A model generated the notes under the pieces. The model was not told the DNA's origin, searched no databases, and worked only from the letters and a program-made list of their open reading frames with translations. A program made the translations under genes and the position numbers. 64,000 nt of DNA. Source: Tragulus kanchil (taxonomy: Eukaryota > Chordata > Mammalia > Artiodactyla > Tragulidae). The DNA is taken from positions 140,200,854-140,264,853 of the forward strand of contig JAIOJX010000031.1 of assembly GCA_022376925.1 (NCBI GenBank). The letters run 5' to 3'. Within the stretch, counting starts at the first letter, position 1. Every line of letters begins with the position of its first letter. This document shows positions 1 through 11,697 of this stretch, one piece after another.

Positions 1-23
1 CCAAACTGCGACACACAGAGAGG

Positions 24-207
24 ATTGTTGTTGTTGTTGTTGTTTGTTTAAATATATTTATTGATTTGACTGCATTGAGTCTTAGTTGAGGTCTGCAAGC
101 TTAGTCACCTTGTGGTGTGTGGGATCTTAGTTCCCTGACCAGGGATTGAACTGCATCTCTTGCATTCAAAGGTGGATTCTTAACCACTGGACCACCAGGG
201 AAGTATC
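24..207 (-). mobile_element. tRNA-Glu SINE
   Basis: Reverse complement of a tRNA-Glu-derived SINE, with poly(T) at the left and the 'ccaccagggaa' head at the right. Flanked by the 10 bp target-site duplication cacagagagg (14-23, 208-217). 218-445 shows nothing recognisable. Confidence 0.85.
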
Positions 208-447
208 CACAGAGAGGTTTTATAAAACAAAAAGCAATAAAGCAGCAAAAAAGCAGCAATAAAGATGTATCATCCTATTTTAAAACATCTGCTTTTGGGA
301 GCAGAACACTTCCTTTCCTTGCCATTTTATTTTTTTTTTAATATGGATTTATAACATATTGCTAGTCCATATATTCTTTCCGATTCAAAATAAAGTCTGT
401 CATTGTCTCTGTCTTGTTATGGCTTACATGTCTTTTTGAAAAAAATG

Positions 448-1560
448 TATCTTATTAAAGTATCCTGATTTATAGTGTTGTGTTAATTTCTGCTGTACAG
501 CAAATTGATTCAGTTATACACGTAAATATTTACATTGTTTTTCATATTCTTTTCCATTCTGGTTTATCACAGGATATGAATATAGTCCCCTGTGCTCTAC
601 AGGAGAAGCTTACTGTCTGTCCAGCCTATAGATAATAGTTTGCATCTGCTCACCTCCAACTCCCAATCCATCCGTCCCCCACGCCTCTTCCCCCTTTGTG
701 ACCACAAACCTGTTGCCTATGTCTGTAAGTCTGTTTCTGTTTCATAGATAAGTTCATTTGTGCCATATTTTAGATCCCACATATAAATGATATCATGTTG
801 TATTTGTCTTTATCTTTCAGACTTACTCCACTTAGTATGATAATCTCTAGGTCCATCCATGTTGCTGCAAATGGTATTCTTGCATTCTTTTTTATGGCCT
901 ACTAATATTCCATTGGATATATGTACCACATCTTCTTTATCCATTCATCTGTTGATAGAGATTTAGGTTGCTTCCATGTCCTAACTATTGTGAACAGTGC
1001 TACTGTGAACAGAAGCATGCTTGTGTCTTTTCAAATTATAGTTTTGTCCAGGGCTTCCCTGGTGGTCCAGTGGGTGGAGAGTCCACCTTGCAGTGCAGGG
1101 AGCACTTGTTCAATCCCTGGCCGGGGAAGATCCCACGTGCCACAGAGCGGCTGGACCAGTGTGTCCAACTACAAGCCAGGGCTCTGGAATGCATGTGCCC
1201 AGAGCCAGTGCTCTGTGACAAGAGGCCACTGCAATGGGAGGCCCACACAGGCCCACAGAGAATAAAGATGGATGAAAATAAATAAGTTAAAAAAAAAAAA
1301 ACAATAAAAAGAGGCCAAATTAAAAAAACAATTATAGTTTTGTCTGAATATATGCCCACGAGTGAGATTGCTGGTCATATGGTAACTCTATGTTTAGTTC
1401 TTTTAATAATACTATTATTGAAATACTATTTTCCATGATGGTTGTACTAATTTACATCCCCACCAAAGACAAAAAAAAAAAAAAAAAGGAGAATTCCCAT
1501 TTCTCCACATCCTCTCCAGCATTTATTATTTGTAGATTTTTAAATAATGGCCTTTCTGAA
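448..1560 (-). mobile_element. L1 3' end, interrupted by a SINE
   Basis: 448-1033 and 1345-1560 read in reverse as ruminant L1: the end of ORF2 (the 'ccatccatgttgctgcaaatgg' and 'tttatccattcatctgttgat' blocks) and the 3' UTR. A SINE splits it. No intact frame. 1561-1924 holds nothing recognisable. Confidence 0.8.
1049..1329 (+). mobile_element. tRNA-Glu SINE, tail type A
   Basis: Head 'gggcttccctggtggtccag', B box 'gttcaatccctgg', and a tail with 'gaggccaaatt' and A runs. Perfect 15 bp target-site duplication aattatagttttgtc at 1034-1048 and 1330-1344, inside the older L1. Confidence 0.9.
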
Positions 1561-1924
1561 TAATGTGAAGGGATACCCAACTGTATAGCTAGACTTGTGT
1601 CTAAGCATTTATTTCTGTTTTCAGGGGACTGTGATACGGATAGATTGTGGCTGCCAAAGAAGTTCTTGGTCCTTTGGATGACTCTGCCCCAGGCCTTGGA
1701 CTGTTGGCGGAGCCCATGAAAGCTCAACGGCTCGTGAGATAGTCAAAGCAGGAACAGGAGGCCTGTGGTCACAAAGGTGTTCTCTTTGGGGCGGCAGCTT
1801 CTCACTAGACCGTTCCTATGGCTGCACCAGGCCCCTTGTGCCCTGCGTCTGCATTTCTTGCCCATTTACAGAACCTGGGCCTCCTGCCCTCTCATTAACA
1901 TTGTGAGCTATCCTAGAATGTTAT

Positions 1925-2135
1925 GGGCTTCTCTTGTGGCTCAGATGGTGAGACGTCTGCCTGCCATGCAGGAGAGACCTGGGTTTGATCCCTGGGTTAG
2001 GAAGTTCCCTGGGTTGGGAGAATCTCCTGAAGAAGGAAATGGCAACCCACTCCAGAATTCTTGCCTGGGAAATCTCATGGACAGAGGCACCTGGTGGGCT
2101 GCCGTCCCTGGGGTCATAACTGAGCAACTAACACA
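1925..2135 (+). mobile_element. Bov-tA SINE
   Basis: tRNA-Glu head followed by the Bov-A unit ('ggcaacccactccag', 'gaattcttgcctgg'). Imperfect target-site duplication ctagaatgtt / ctagaatatt at 1913 and 2136. Confidence 0.9.
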
Positions 2136-2149
2136 CTAGAATATTTTAA

Positions 2150-2460
2150 TAAACTATTTTTTTAATTTTAAACTTTTTGTTTTGAATTGGGGTGTGGTCG
2201 ATTAGCAATGTTGTGATAGTTTCAGGTGAACAGTGAAGGGGGTCAACCATACATACACGTGTATTCATTCTTCCCCAAACTCCCCTCCCATCCAGGCTGC
2301 CACAGAACATTGAGCAGAGTTGCATGTTCTAGGCAGGAGGCCCTTGTTGGTTATCCATTTTGAATATAACAGTGTGTACATGTCCATCCCAAGCTCTCTG
2401 ACTGTCCCTTCCCCCTGGCAACCATACGTTTGTTCCCAAGTGCACGAGTCTCTTTCTAAA
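2150..2460 (-). mobile_element. L1 3' UTR fragment
   Basis: Reverse of ruminant L1 3' UTR, with the 'cccctggcaaccat' and 'tgaacagtgaaggggg' type blocks. Confidence 0.6.
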
Positions 2461-2505
2461 TAAACTGCTTTTAATAGCCATTCTCAGTTTCTGCTACTTG
2501 CAACC

Positions 2506-3055
2506 TCAGCTCAGTTCAGTTCAGTCACTCAGTTGTGTCTGACTCTTTGTGACCCCACAGATTGCAGCGCTCCAGGCTTCCCTGTCCTTCACCCTCTCCC
2601 AGAGTTTGCTCAAACTCATGTTCATTGAGTCCGTGATGCCATCCAACCATCTCTTCCTCTGTTGTTCCCTTCTGCTTCTGTCTTCTATTTTTCCCAACAT
2701 CAGAATCCTTTCCAGTGAGATGTCTCTTCACACCAGGTGGCCAAAGTGTTGGAGTTTCAGCTTCAGCATCACTTCTTCCAATGAATATTCAAGGTAGATT
2801 TCTTTTAGGATTGACTAGTTTGATCTCCTTGCTGTCTAAGGGACTCTTAAGAGTCTTCTCTAGCATCACAGTTCAAAGGCACCAATTCTTCAGTGCTCGG
2901 CCTTCTTTATGGCCCAGCTCTCTCATCTATACATGACTACTGGCAAAACCGTAACTTTGACTGTATGGGCCTTTGTCAGCAAAGTCATGTGTGCTTTTTA
3001 ATACACTGTCTAGGTTTGTTATAGCTTTTCTTCCAAGGAGCAAATGTCTTTTGCA
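2506..3055 (-). mobile_element. BovB LINE 3' fragment
   Basis: In reverse this encodes the C-terminal part of the BovB reverse transcriptase ORF (with stops) and the BovB 3' tail that Bov-tA shares. 5'-truncated. 3056-3176 has nothing recognisable. Confidence 0.9.
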
Positions 3056-3426
3056 ACCTGACTACAATCTAAAAATCCTGATTGGTAGATGTCCTTCTAG
3101 AACTTTTCTGGGCACATCCATCAATACCTACATGAATATATTCTTTCTACAATAGGAACATAATGTTCAGCAGCTTGGCTTTTTACTTTAACAGTAATGT
3201 AGGGATGTATGTCATATCAGAATTGTGATCAGGTCTTAGGGTAAACCTTGCTTCTTAAACAGTAGAAATATAACTTCATTTCCACAAGATAATCTGTTAG
3301 ATCTTAGCCTGATAGGTTGGGGTGGTTTGCTTTTATAGGCCTGGTTTTTTTTTTTCTTTTTTTCAATTGAAGTATTGTTGATTTATGTGTTGTGCTAATT
3401 TTTGCTGTATAGCAAAATGGCATATA

Positions 3427-3494
3427 TGTGTGTGTGTGTGTGTGTGTGTGTATGCGTGTGTGTATATGTGTGTGTATATATATATATATATATT
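3427..3494. repeat. TG/TA microsatellite
   Basis: (TG)n with a few interruptions passing into (TA)n. Copied at 4709-4776. Confidence 0.95.
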
Positions 3495-3672
3495 CCTAGG
3501 TGTCTCAGTGGCAAGGAATCTTCCTGCCAATGCAGGGGATGGGGGTTCGATCCCTGGGTCGGGAAGATCCCCTGGAAAAGAAAATGGCAACCTATTCCAG
3601 TATTTTTGCCTGGGAATTCCCTTGGGTGGAGGAGCCTGGCGGATGGAGTTGCAAAGAGTTGGATGTAATTGA
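3495..3672 (+). mobile_element. Bov-tA SINE
   Basis: tRNA head 'ctaggtgtctcagtggcaag' and Bov-A body, inserted at the microsatellite. Copied at 4777-4954. Confidence 0.85.
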
Positions 3673-3743
3673 GCACACACACACATATATGAACATATAT
3701 ATACATTCTTTTCTAAAAAACAATTTTTTTTTTTTTGCCCTCT

Positions 3744-3994
3744 TGTATTGGTTTTTTATTTATTTATTTTCATCCAGCTTTAGTCTTTGGCCTATGTGGG
3801 CCTCCCATTGCAGTGGCCTTTCCCATTGCAGAGCACCAGCTCTAGGCGCATGCACTCCAGAGTGCTGGCTTATAACTGGACACACCAGTTCAGCTGCTCC
3901 GCGGCACGTGGCATCTTCCCAGACCAGGGATCGAACCGGTCCCCCTTGGACTGGCGGTGTCCTTACCAACCAGTCCATATATAGGGAAGCCCTA
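3744..3994 (-). mobile_element. tRNA-Glu SINE
   Basis: Reverse complement with 'gatcgaacc' B box and 'tgggcctccca' 3' body. Copied at 5027-5276. Confidence 0.85.
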
Positions 3995-5741
3995 TATATA
4001 CATATATAGGGAAGCCCTATATATACATTCTTTTTAATATTTTTTTCATTATGATTTATCACAAGACATTGAATATAGTTCCCTGTGCTATACAGTAGGC
4101 TCTTTTAGTTTATAACATAGTTTCTATTATATATGTAGTTTCCGTATATAATATGGAATGGATATTTGTATCTCTAGGCCTGTTCTTGAGACAGCACTCT
4201 TAACCACTCTTTTGAGTCTTCCAGTAGTTTGGAGGATTGAGTCTTCTCATTTGTTGGACCTAATCCCAAACTTGCCCTAAAAATAAACGCAAAAGGACTA
4301 CAAGATGGTGACCAAAGATGTTTAGAGATCTAGTACTTATTTTACAGTAGTAATTTCTAGCCTCTTCCAGGTCTTTAACTATGCTGACAACCTAATGAAA
4401 ATCATAGACCCTTCCAATAAATGCACTGCATTAGTAGTTTTCTCCTGTGTAACAAGTTGGCTTTTTACTTTAACAGTAATGTAGGGATGTATGTCATATC
4501 AGAATTGTGATCAGGTCTTAGGGTAAACCTTGCTTCTTAAACAGTAGAAATATAACTTCATTTCCACAAGATAATCTGTTAGATCTTAGCCTGATAGGTT
4601 GGGGTGGTTTGCTTTTATAGGCCTGGTTTTTTTTTTTCTTTTTTTCAATTGAAGTATTGTTGATTTATGTGTTGTGCTAATTTTTGCTGTATAGCAAAAT
4701 GGCATATATGTGTGTGTGTGTGTGTGTGTGTGTATGCGTGTGTGTATATGTGTGTGTATATATATATATATATATTCCTAGGTGTCTCAGTGGCAAGGAA
4801 TCTTCCTGCCAATGCAGGGGATGGGGGTTCGATCCCTGGGTCGGGAAGATCCCCTGGAAAAGAAAATGGCAACCTATTCCAGTATTTTTGCCTGGGAATT
4901 CCCTTGGGTGGAGGAGCCTGGCGGATGGAGTTGCAAAGAGTTGGATGTAATTGAGCACACACACACATATATGAACATATATATACATTCTTTTCTAAAA
5001 AACAATTTTTTTTTTTTTTGCCCTCTTGTATTGGTTTTTTATTTATTTATTTTCATCCAGCTTTAGTCTTTGGCCTATGTGGGCCTCCCATTGCAGTGGC
5101 CTTTCCCATTGCAGAGCACCAGCTCTAGGCGCATGCACTCCAGAGTGCTGGCTTATAACTGGACACACCAGTTCAGCTGCTCCGCGGCACGTGGCATCTT
5201 CCCAGACCAGGGATCGAACCGGTCCCCCTTGGACTGGCGGTGTCCTTACCAACCAGTCCATATTTGGGGAAGCCCTATATATACATATATAGGGAAGCCC
5301 TATATATACATTCTTTTTAATATTTTTTTCATTATGATTTATCACAAGACATTGAATATAGTTCCCTGTGCTATACAGTAGGCTCTTTTAGTTTATAACA
5401 TAGTTTCTATTATATATGTAGTTTCCGTATATAATATGGAATGGATATTTGTATCTCTAGGCCTGTTCTTGAGACAGCACTCTTAACCACTCTTTTGAGT
5501 CTTCCAGTAGTTTGGAGGATTGAGTCTTCTCATTTGTTGGACCTAATCCCAAACTTGCCCTAAAAATAAACGCAAAAGGACTACAAGATGGTGACCAAAG
5601 ATGTTTAGAGATCTAGTACTTATTTTACAGTAGTAATTTCTAGCCTCTTCCAGGTCTTTAACTATGCTGACAACCTAATGAAAATCATAGACCCTTCCAA
5701 TAAATGCACTGCATTAGTAGTTTTCTCCTGTGTAACAAGTT

Positions 5742-6050
5742 GTGCCAAATTTAATAGCTTAGAGCAACAACGTTTATTACCTCACAGTTTCTTTGGCTCA
5801 GGAATTCAGGAGCAGCTTAACTGGACGGTTCTGCCTCAGGGTCTCACAAGACTGCAGTAACGGTGTCGGCCAGGGCTGCCGCCCGCTGAAGGCTTGATGG
5901 GGATGGAGGGTTTCTTCCAAGGTGGCCCATTTTCTTGGCTGTTGGCAGGAAGTCTCCATCCTCATGACACAGCAACTAGCTTTCCAGAGTCAATATTCCA
6001 GGAGAGAGAAGGAGAAAGCCATGATGCGTTTTTCTCTCTCTGTGTGTGAG
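5742..6050. repeat. Old mammalian interspersed repeat, family not assigned
   Basis: Begins upstream with 'tgtgtaacaagttg' and contains 'gtttattacctcacagtttct' and 'cagggtctcacaagactgca', blocks seen in dispersed mammalian repeats. The same family recurs near 31468-31850. Confidence 0.45.
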
Positions 6051-6089
6051 GTTTTTTATAACCGATTTTCAAGAATATGAAAGAGTATG

Positions 6090-6175
6090 TATAACGGAAG
6101 CACTTTGCTGTCCAGCAGAAATTAACACAATATTGTAAATCAAACTGACCTCAATAAAATGTTAAAATTAAATAA
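6090..6175 (+). mobile_element. L1 3' UTR end fragment
   Basis: 'agcagaaattaacacaatat' through 'caataaaatgttaaaatt' is the extreme 3' end of ruminant L1 in direct orientation. Confidence 0.6.
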
Positions 6176-6614
6176 GCTGTTTTCAGAAGAAACACACCAT
6201 CACTCCAAGCATATTTGTTGTAAGTGAGCCACTGAGCCCAGCCGCACTCAGGAGGAAGAAAATTAAATTCCACAGCTTGAAGAATGGAATAGGAAAGAAT
6301 TGGTGGACATATTTTTAAACGTACATACCTTTCTTCTGCATCCAATTTGAAATTGTTTATGGATTTTTCAACTCACACGTGGACATTAGGTTGATGTTTT
6401 GTAACTTTATACTGAGTTGCTTACTCTTCCAACTTGAAGTCTAAAAGTATCCTTAGCACTGCAAGATGCAATTGTCTGTTGAACTTGTTTTTAAAAATTT
6501 TATTAAAGTATAGGTGATTTACAGTGTTATTTCTTGCTATATAGCAAAATGACTAAGTTTTTTATGTATATATATATATAAATATATATTTGCTACATAT
6601 GTATAGCAAAGTGA

Positions 6615-6755
6615 CTCCGTTATGTGTGTGTCTGTGTGTATGTGTGTTAGTTACTCAGTCCGATTGTTTGTGACCTCATGGACTGTAGCCCGCCAGGCTC
6701 TTCTGTCCGTGGAATACTTCAGGCAAGAATACTGGAGTGGGTTGCCGTTTCCTTT
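6615..6755 (-). mobile_element. Bov-A monomer
   Basis: Single Bov-A unit in reverse ('cactggagtgggttgcc'-type end) without a tRNA head. Copied at 7770-7910. Confidence 0.75.
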
Positions 6756-7030
6756 TCCATATATATGTATAAATGTATTTTTTTCACGATCTCTTCCATT
6801 ATGGTTTATCCCAGGATACTGAATATTGTTCCCTGTGCTCTACTATAGGACCTTGTTGTCTATCCACTCTCTATACACAGTTTGTATCTGCTCATCCCAA
6901 ACTCCCAATCCTTCCTCCCCCTCCTCCCCTTGGCAACCACACATCTGTTCTCTATATCTGTGTGTCTATTTCTGTTTTGTAGATTCCCATTTGCAATAAT
7001 ACAAATAGAATTATTTCATTCTTTTTCTAT

Positions 7031-7224
7031 AGCTGAATAGATAAAGAATCTGCATGTCCATGCAGGATACATGGGTTTTGATCCCTGGGTCAGGAAGATC
7101 CCCTGGAGAGGGAAATGGCAACCCACTCCAGTATTCTTGCCTGGTAAACACCATGGACAGAGGAGCCTGATGGGCTACAGTCCATGGGGTTACAAAGAAT
7201 TGGACACAACTTAGTGACTGAACT
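7031..7224 (+). mobile_element. Bov-tA SINE
   Basis: tRNA-like head remnant with 'tttgatccctgggtcagg' and a full Bov-A body, ending 'acacaacttagtgactgaac'. Copied at 8192-8385. Confidence 0.85.
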
Positions 7225-8385
7225 ATGAATATTATATATATATATACACACCACATCTTCTTTATCCATTCTTCTGTCAATGGACATTTCAGTTGCTTCC
7301 ATATCTTGACTACTGTAAACATTGCTGCTATAAACATAAAGATGCATGTATCTTTTCTAATTATAGTTTTGTCTGAATGTATGCCACTGAGCCCAGCCGC
7401 ACTCAGGAGGAAGAAAATTAAATTCCACAGCTTGAAGAATGGAATAGGAAAGAATTGGTGGACATATTTTTAAACGTACATACCTTTCTTCTGCATCCAA
7501 TTTGAAATTGTTTATGGATTTTTCAACTCACACGTGGACATTAGGTTGATGTTTTGTAACTTTATACTGAGTTGCTTACTCTTCCAACTTGAAGTCTAAA
7601 AGTATCCTTAGCACTGCAAGATGCAATTGTCTGTTGAACTTGTTTTTAAAAATTTTATTAAAGTATAGGTGATTTACAGTGTTATTTCTTGCTATATAGC
7701 AAAATGACTAAGTTTTTTATGTATATATATATATAAATATATATTTGCTACATATGTATAGCAAAGTGACTCCGTTATGTGTGTGTCTGTGTGTATGTGT
7801 GTTAGTTACTCAGTCCGATTGTTTGTGACCTCATGGACTGTAGCCCGCCAGGCTCTTCTGTCCGTGGAATACTTCAGGCAAGAATACTGGAGTGGGTTGC
7901 CGTTTCCTTTTCCATATATATGTATAAATGTATTTTTTTCACGATCTCTTCCATTATGGTTTATCCCAGGATACTGAATATTGTTCCCTGTGCTCTACTA
8001 TAGGACCTTGTTGTCTATCCACTCTCTATACACAGTTTGTATCTGCTCATCCCAAACTCCCAATCCTTCCTCCCCCTCCTCCCCTCCCCCTTGGCAACCA
8101 CACATCTGTTCTCTATATCTGTGTGTCTATTTCTGTTTTGTAGATTCCCATTTGCAATAATACAAATAGAATTATTTCATTCTTTTTCTATAGCTGAATA
8201 GATAAAGAATCTGCATGTCCATGCAGGATACATGGGTTTTGATCCCTGGGTCAGGAAGATCCCCTGGAGAGGGAAATGGCAACCCACTCCAGTATTCTTG
8301 CCTGGTAAACACCATGGACAGAGGAGCCTGATGGGCTACAGTCCATGGGGTTACAAAGAATTGGACACAACTTAGTGACTGAACT

Positions 8386-9131
8386 ATGAATATTATATAT
8401 ATATATACACACCACATCTTCTTTATCCATTCTTCTGTCAATGGACATTTCAGTTGCTTCCATATCTTGACTACTGTAAACATTGCTGCTATAAACATAA
8501 AGATGCATGTATCTTTTCTAATTATAGTTTTGTCTGAATGTATGCCAAGGAATAGGATTGCTAGATCATATGGCAAGTCTATTTTTACTTTTTTGAGGAA
8601 CTTCCATACCGTTTTCCATAGTGGCTGCACCAATTTACATTCCCACCAAGAGTTAAAAAAAAAAGGAGGCTTCCCTTTTCACCACACCCTTTCCAGTGTT
8701 TTTTTATTATTATTTGTAGACAGTTTAGTGATGGCCATTCTGATTAGTATGAGGTGGTGCCTCATTTCAGTTTCTTTTTAATTAATTAATTAATTTATTT
8801 TGGCTATTCTGGGTTTTCACCGCTGCTGCAGGCTCCTCTCTAGTTGCAGGGAGTGGGGGCTCCTCTCTAGGTGAGGTGAGCAGGCTTCTTGTTGCAGCGA
8901 TTTCTCTTGTTGTGGAACTCGGGCTCCACGACACACGGGCTTCAGTAGGTGCGGCACATGGGTTCCATAGTTGTGGCTCACAGGCTTAGTTGTTCCACAG
9001 CATGTGGGATCTTCCCGGATCAGGGATCGAACCCGTGTCTCCTGCATTGGCAGGTGAACTGTTTCCCACTGAGTCACCAGGGAAGCCTCTCATTTCAGTT
9101 TTGATTTGCGTGTCTCTAATAATTAGCAATG
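8386..9131 (-). mobile_element. L1 3' ORF2 fragment split by a SINE
   Basis: 8398-8760 and 9102-9131 are reverse L1 ORF2 3' sequence (the 'ttctgtcaatggacatttcag' and 'ttcccaccaagagt' blocks). A SINE with target-site duplications lies between them. 9132-9328 has nothing recognisable. Confidence 0.75.
8774..9088 (-). mobile_element. Long tRNA-Glu SINE (CHR-2-like)
   Basis: About 300 bp SINE in reverse, with the 'agggatcgaaccc' B box and 'gttgtggctca' body repeats. Perfect 13 bp target-site duplication ctcatttcagttt at 8761-8773 and 9089-9101. Confidence 0.9.
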
Positions 9132-9341
9132 ATGAACTAGATTTAATTGTTGGTTAACAGATTTCCTTTATTCATTCAACAGTTAATGCTTTATTAAATA
9201 AGTGTTGCTCCATTGTTATATCTTCTTTGTACTGAAGTGAGAGTAGTCTTTTTGTAACATGAATGAACTCACATTGCTTCCTTGCTTTTTACTCTAATGC
9301 CTCAATGGCTCCCATTACCCAGAAGATAAAGATTAAGATTC

Positions 9342-9472
9342 ATTTTTTTTTTAATTTTTTTTAATTCTTTTTTTTAAAAACCTTTATTTTGCTTTTAACT
9401 TTTACAGAGTTTTGTTGTTTACAGATATGTATGTTCCCAGATTAGTCATATGTATATCCCCCCCCTTCCCAC
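9342..9472 (-). mobile_element. Short 5'-truncated L1 3' UTR insertion
   Basis: Poly(T)-led reverse L1 3' UTR fragment. Perfect 13 bp target-site duplication aagattaagattc at 9329-9341 and 9473-9485. Confidence 0.75.
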
Positions 9473-9964
9473 AAGATTAAGATTCTTGTCATCACCTGCA
9501 AGTAGCACCATTACGTGCCCAGGTCTGCCTAAGAGTCCAGCATAATTATTAACAGGATTCTGTTTGACTATCAGAAGTGCTCTGGATTAAGACAAAAGGA
9601 AACCAGTGAGACAGGGTAAGATTCGGAACAGGGCCTGGGACCAGGATAGAAGCAGCTGTAATGGACGCCACTGAGACAACGGACCAAGTGAATGTGTCAT
9701 GTGAAATGGATAATACCATCTTATCACTGTTAAATGTCCTCATTTGATCACCATGTTTATGGAAGGGGATGTCCTTGTTGCTTGGAAGTTCACACTGAAA
9801 CATTGAGAAGGAAAGGAGCAGAATGTCTCTGATTTACTCTCAAATGATTCATACAAAAAAATAGTCATCTATATATAAATGTAAACAATCAGTGAATTAG
9901 GTAAAGGGGACGTGGGACTTCTAGCATTCTTTTCATTAAGTTTGAAATGATATCAAAAGTTGTT

Positions 9965-10240
9965 GGGCTTCCCTAGTGGCCCAGTGGGTAAAGAGTCCGC
10001 CTTGCAGTGTAAGGGGTGCCGGTTCGATCCCTGGCCTGGGAAGATCCCATGTGCCGCGGAGCGGCTGAACCAGTGTGCCCAGTTACGAGCCAGTGCTCTG
10101 GAGTGCATGTGCCCAAAGCCAGTGCTCTGCAGCAAGAGTGGCCACTGGAATGGGAGGCTCGCACAGGCCAAAAAAAAAGACTGATGAAAATAAATAAATA
10201 AAGAGACAATAAACGAGGCCAAATTTAAAAACAAAAAATA
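9965..10240 (+). mobile_element. tRNA-Glu SINE, tail type A
   Basis: Head 'gggcttccctagtggcccag', B box 'ggttcgatccctgg', tail with 'gaggccaaattt'. Abuts a BovB fragment. Copied at 11076-11351. Confidence 0.9.
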
Positions 10241-10242
10241 AT

Positions 10243-10432
10243 TGTTGTTGTTCAGTCACTCAGTCATGTCTTTGCGACGCCATGGACTGCAGCGCTCCAG
10301 GCTTCCCTGGCCTTCACCATCTCCCAGAGTTTGCTGAAACTCGTATCCGTTGAATCGGTGATGCCATCCAACCATCTCATCCTCTGTCGTCCACTTCTCC
10401 GCCTACTGTCAATCTTTCCCAGGATCAGAATA
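10243..10432 (-). mobile_element. BovB LINE 3' fragment
   Basis: Reverse BovB 3' end starting with the GTT-rich tail. Copied at 11353-11543. Confidence 0.85.
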
Positions 10433-11697
10433 TCAAATTAAAACTTAGGTAAATAATGTTTTTACATTAGGGAAAGCAAAATTCTCCAGTTTAGACGTTA
10501 AATTAAATGGCCCTCCCAACCGCCCCCGCCTCCATAGTCTGGTCCTGCTTGACCCCCTCGTTTCTCCTGCTCTGCTGCTGCCTTGTCCCCCAGTTTCGGC
10601 CTCTCTGCTGGTTGCTCGAATGTACCATGTTCCTCCGTGTCTGCCTAAGAGTCCAGCATAATATTAACAGGATTCTGTTTGACTATCAGAAGTGCTCTGG
10701 ATTAAGACAAAAGGAAACCAGTGAGACAGGGTAAGATTCGGAACAGGGCTGGACCAGTAGAAGCAGCTGTAATGGACGCCACTGAGACAACGGACCAAGT
10801 GAATGTGTCATGTGAAATGGATAATACCATCTTATCACTGTTAAATGTCCTCATTTGATCACCATGTTTATGGAAGGGGATGTCCTTGTTGCTTGGAAGT
10901 TCACACTGAAACATTGAGAAGGAAAGGAGCAGAATGTCTCTGATTTACTCTCAAATGATTCATACAAAAAAATAGTCATCTATATATAAATGTAAACAAT
11001 CAGTGAATTAGGTAAAGGGGACGTGGGACTTCTAGCATTCTTTTCATTAAGTTTGAAATGATATCAAAAGTTGTTGGGCTTCCCTAGTGGCCCAGTGGGT
11101 AAAGAGTCCGCCTTGCAGTGTAAGGGGTGCCGGTTCGATCCCTGGCCTGGGAAGATCCCATGTGCCGCGGAGCGGCTGAACCAGTGTGCCCAGTTACGAG
11201 CCAGTGCTCTGGAGTGCATGTGCCCAAAGCCAGTGCTCTGCAGCAAGAGTGGCCACTGGAATGGGAGGCTCGCACAGGCCAAAACAAAAGACTGATGAAA
11301 ATAAATAAATAAAGAGACAATAAACGAGGCCAAATTTAAAAACAAAAAATAATTGTTGTTGTTCAGTCACTCAGTCATGTCTTTGCGACGCCATGGACTG
11401 CAGCGCTCCAGGCTTCCCTGGCCTTCACCATCTCCCAGAGTTTGCTGAAACTCGTATCCGTTGAATCGGTGATGCCATCCAACCATCTCATCCTCTGTCG
11501 TCCACTTCTCCGCCTACTGTCAATCTTTCCCAGGATCAGAATATCAAATTAAAACTTAGGTAAATAATGTTTTTACATTAGGGAAAGCAAAATTCTCCAG
11601 TTTAGACGTTAAATTAAATGGCCCTCCCAACCGCCCCCGCCTCCATAGTCTGGTCCTGCTTGACCCCCTCGTTTCTCCTGCTCTGCTGCTGCCTTGT

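Larger units (their letters stand above)
3358..4130 (-). mobile_element. L1 3' UTR with nested SINEs
   Basis: L1 3' UTR blocks at 3358-3415 and about 4024-4130 ('gaatatagttccctgtgctatacag'-type), split by a microsatellite, a Bov-tA and a SINE. Copied at about 4640-5413. 4131-4458 has nothing recognisable. Confidence 0.65.
3177..5741 (+). repeat. Tandem duplication 1 (unit 1282 bp)
   Basis: 3177-4458 and 4459-5741 are near-identical. The unit contains L1 3' sequence, a TG/TA microsatellite, a Bov-tA and a tRNA-Glu SINE. The copies differ by one T in a T run and by a few bases around the hairpins near 3980. Only 2-4 bp of homology at the joint. Confidence 0.95.
6495..7380 (-). mobile_element. 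L1 3' end with nested Bov elements
   Basis: L1 blocks at 6495-6610, 6756-7030 and 7225-7380, in reverse. Split by a Bov-A unit and a Bov-tA. The second copy (7650-8541) runs on into the complete L1 to 8760. Confidence 0.7.
6228..8545 (+). repeat. Tandem duplication 2 (unit 1155 bp)
   Basis: 6228-7382 and 7383-8545. The copies differ by 6 bp in a CCTCCCC-rich run near 8080. The joint shares only about five bases. Confidence 0.95.
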
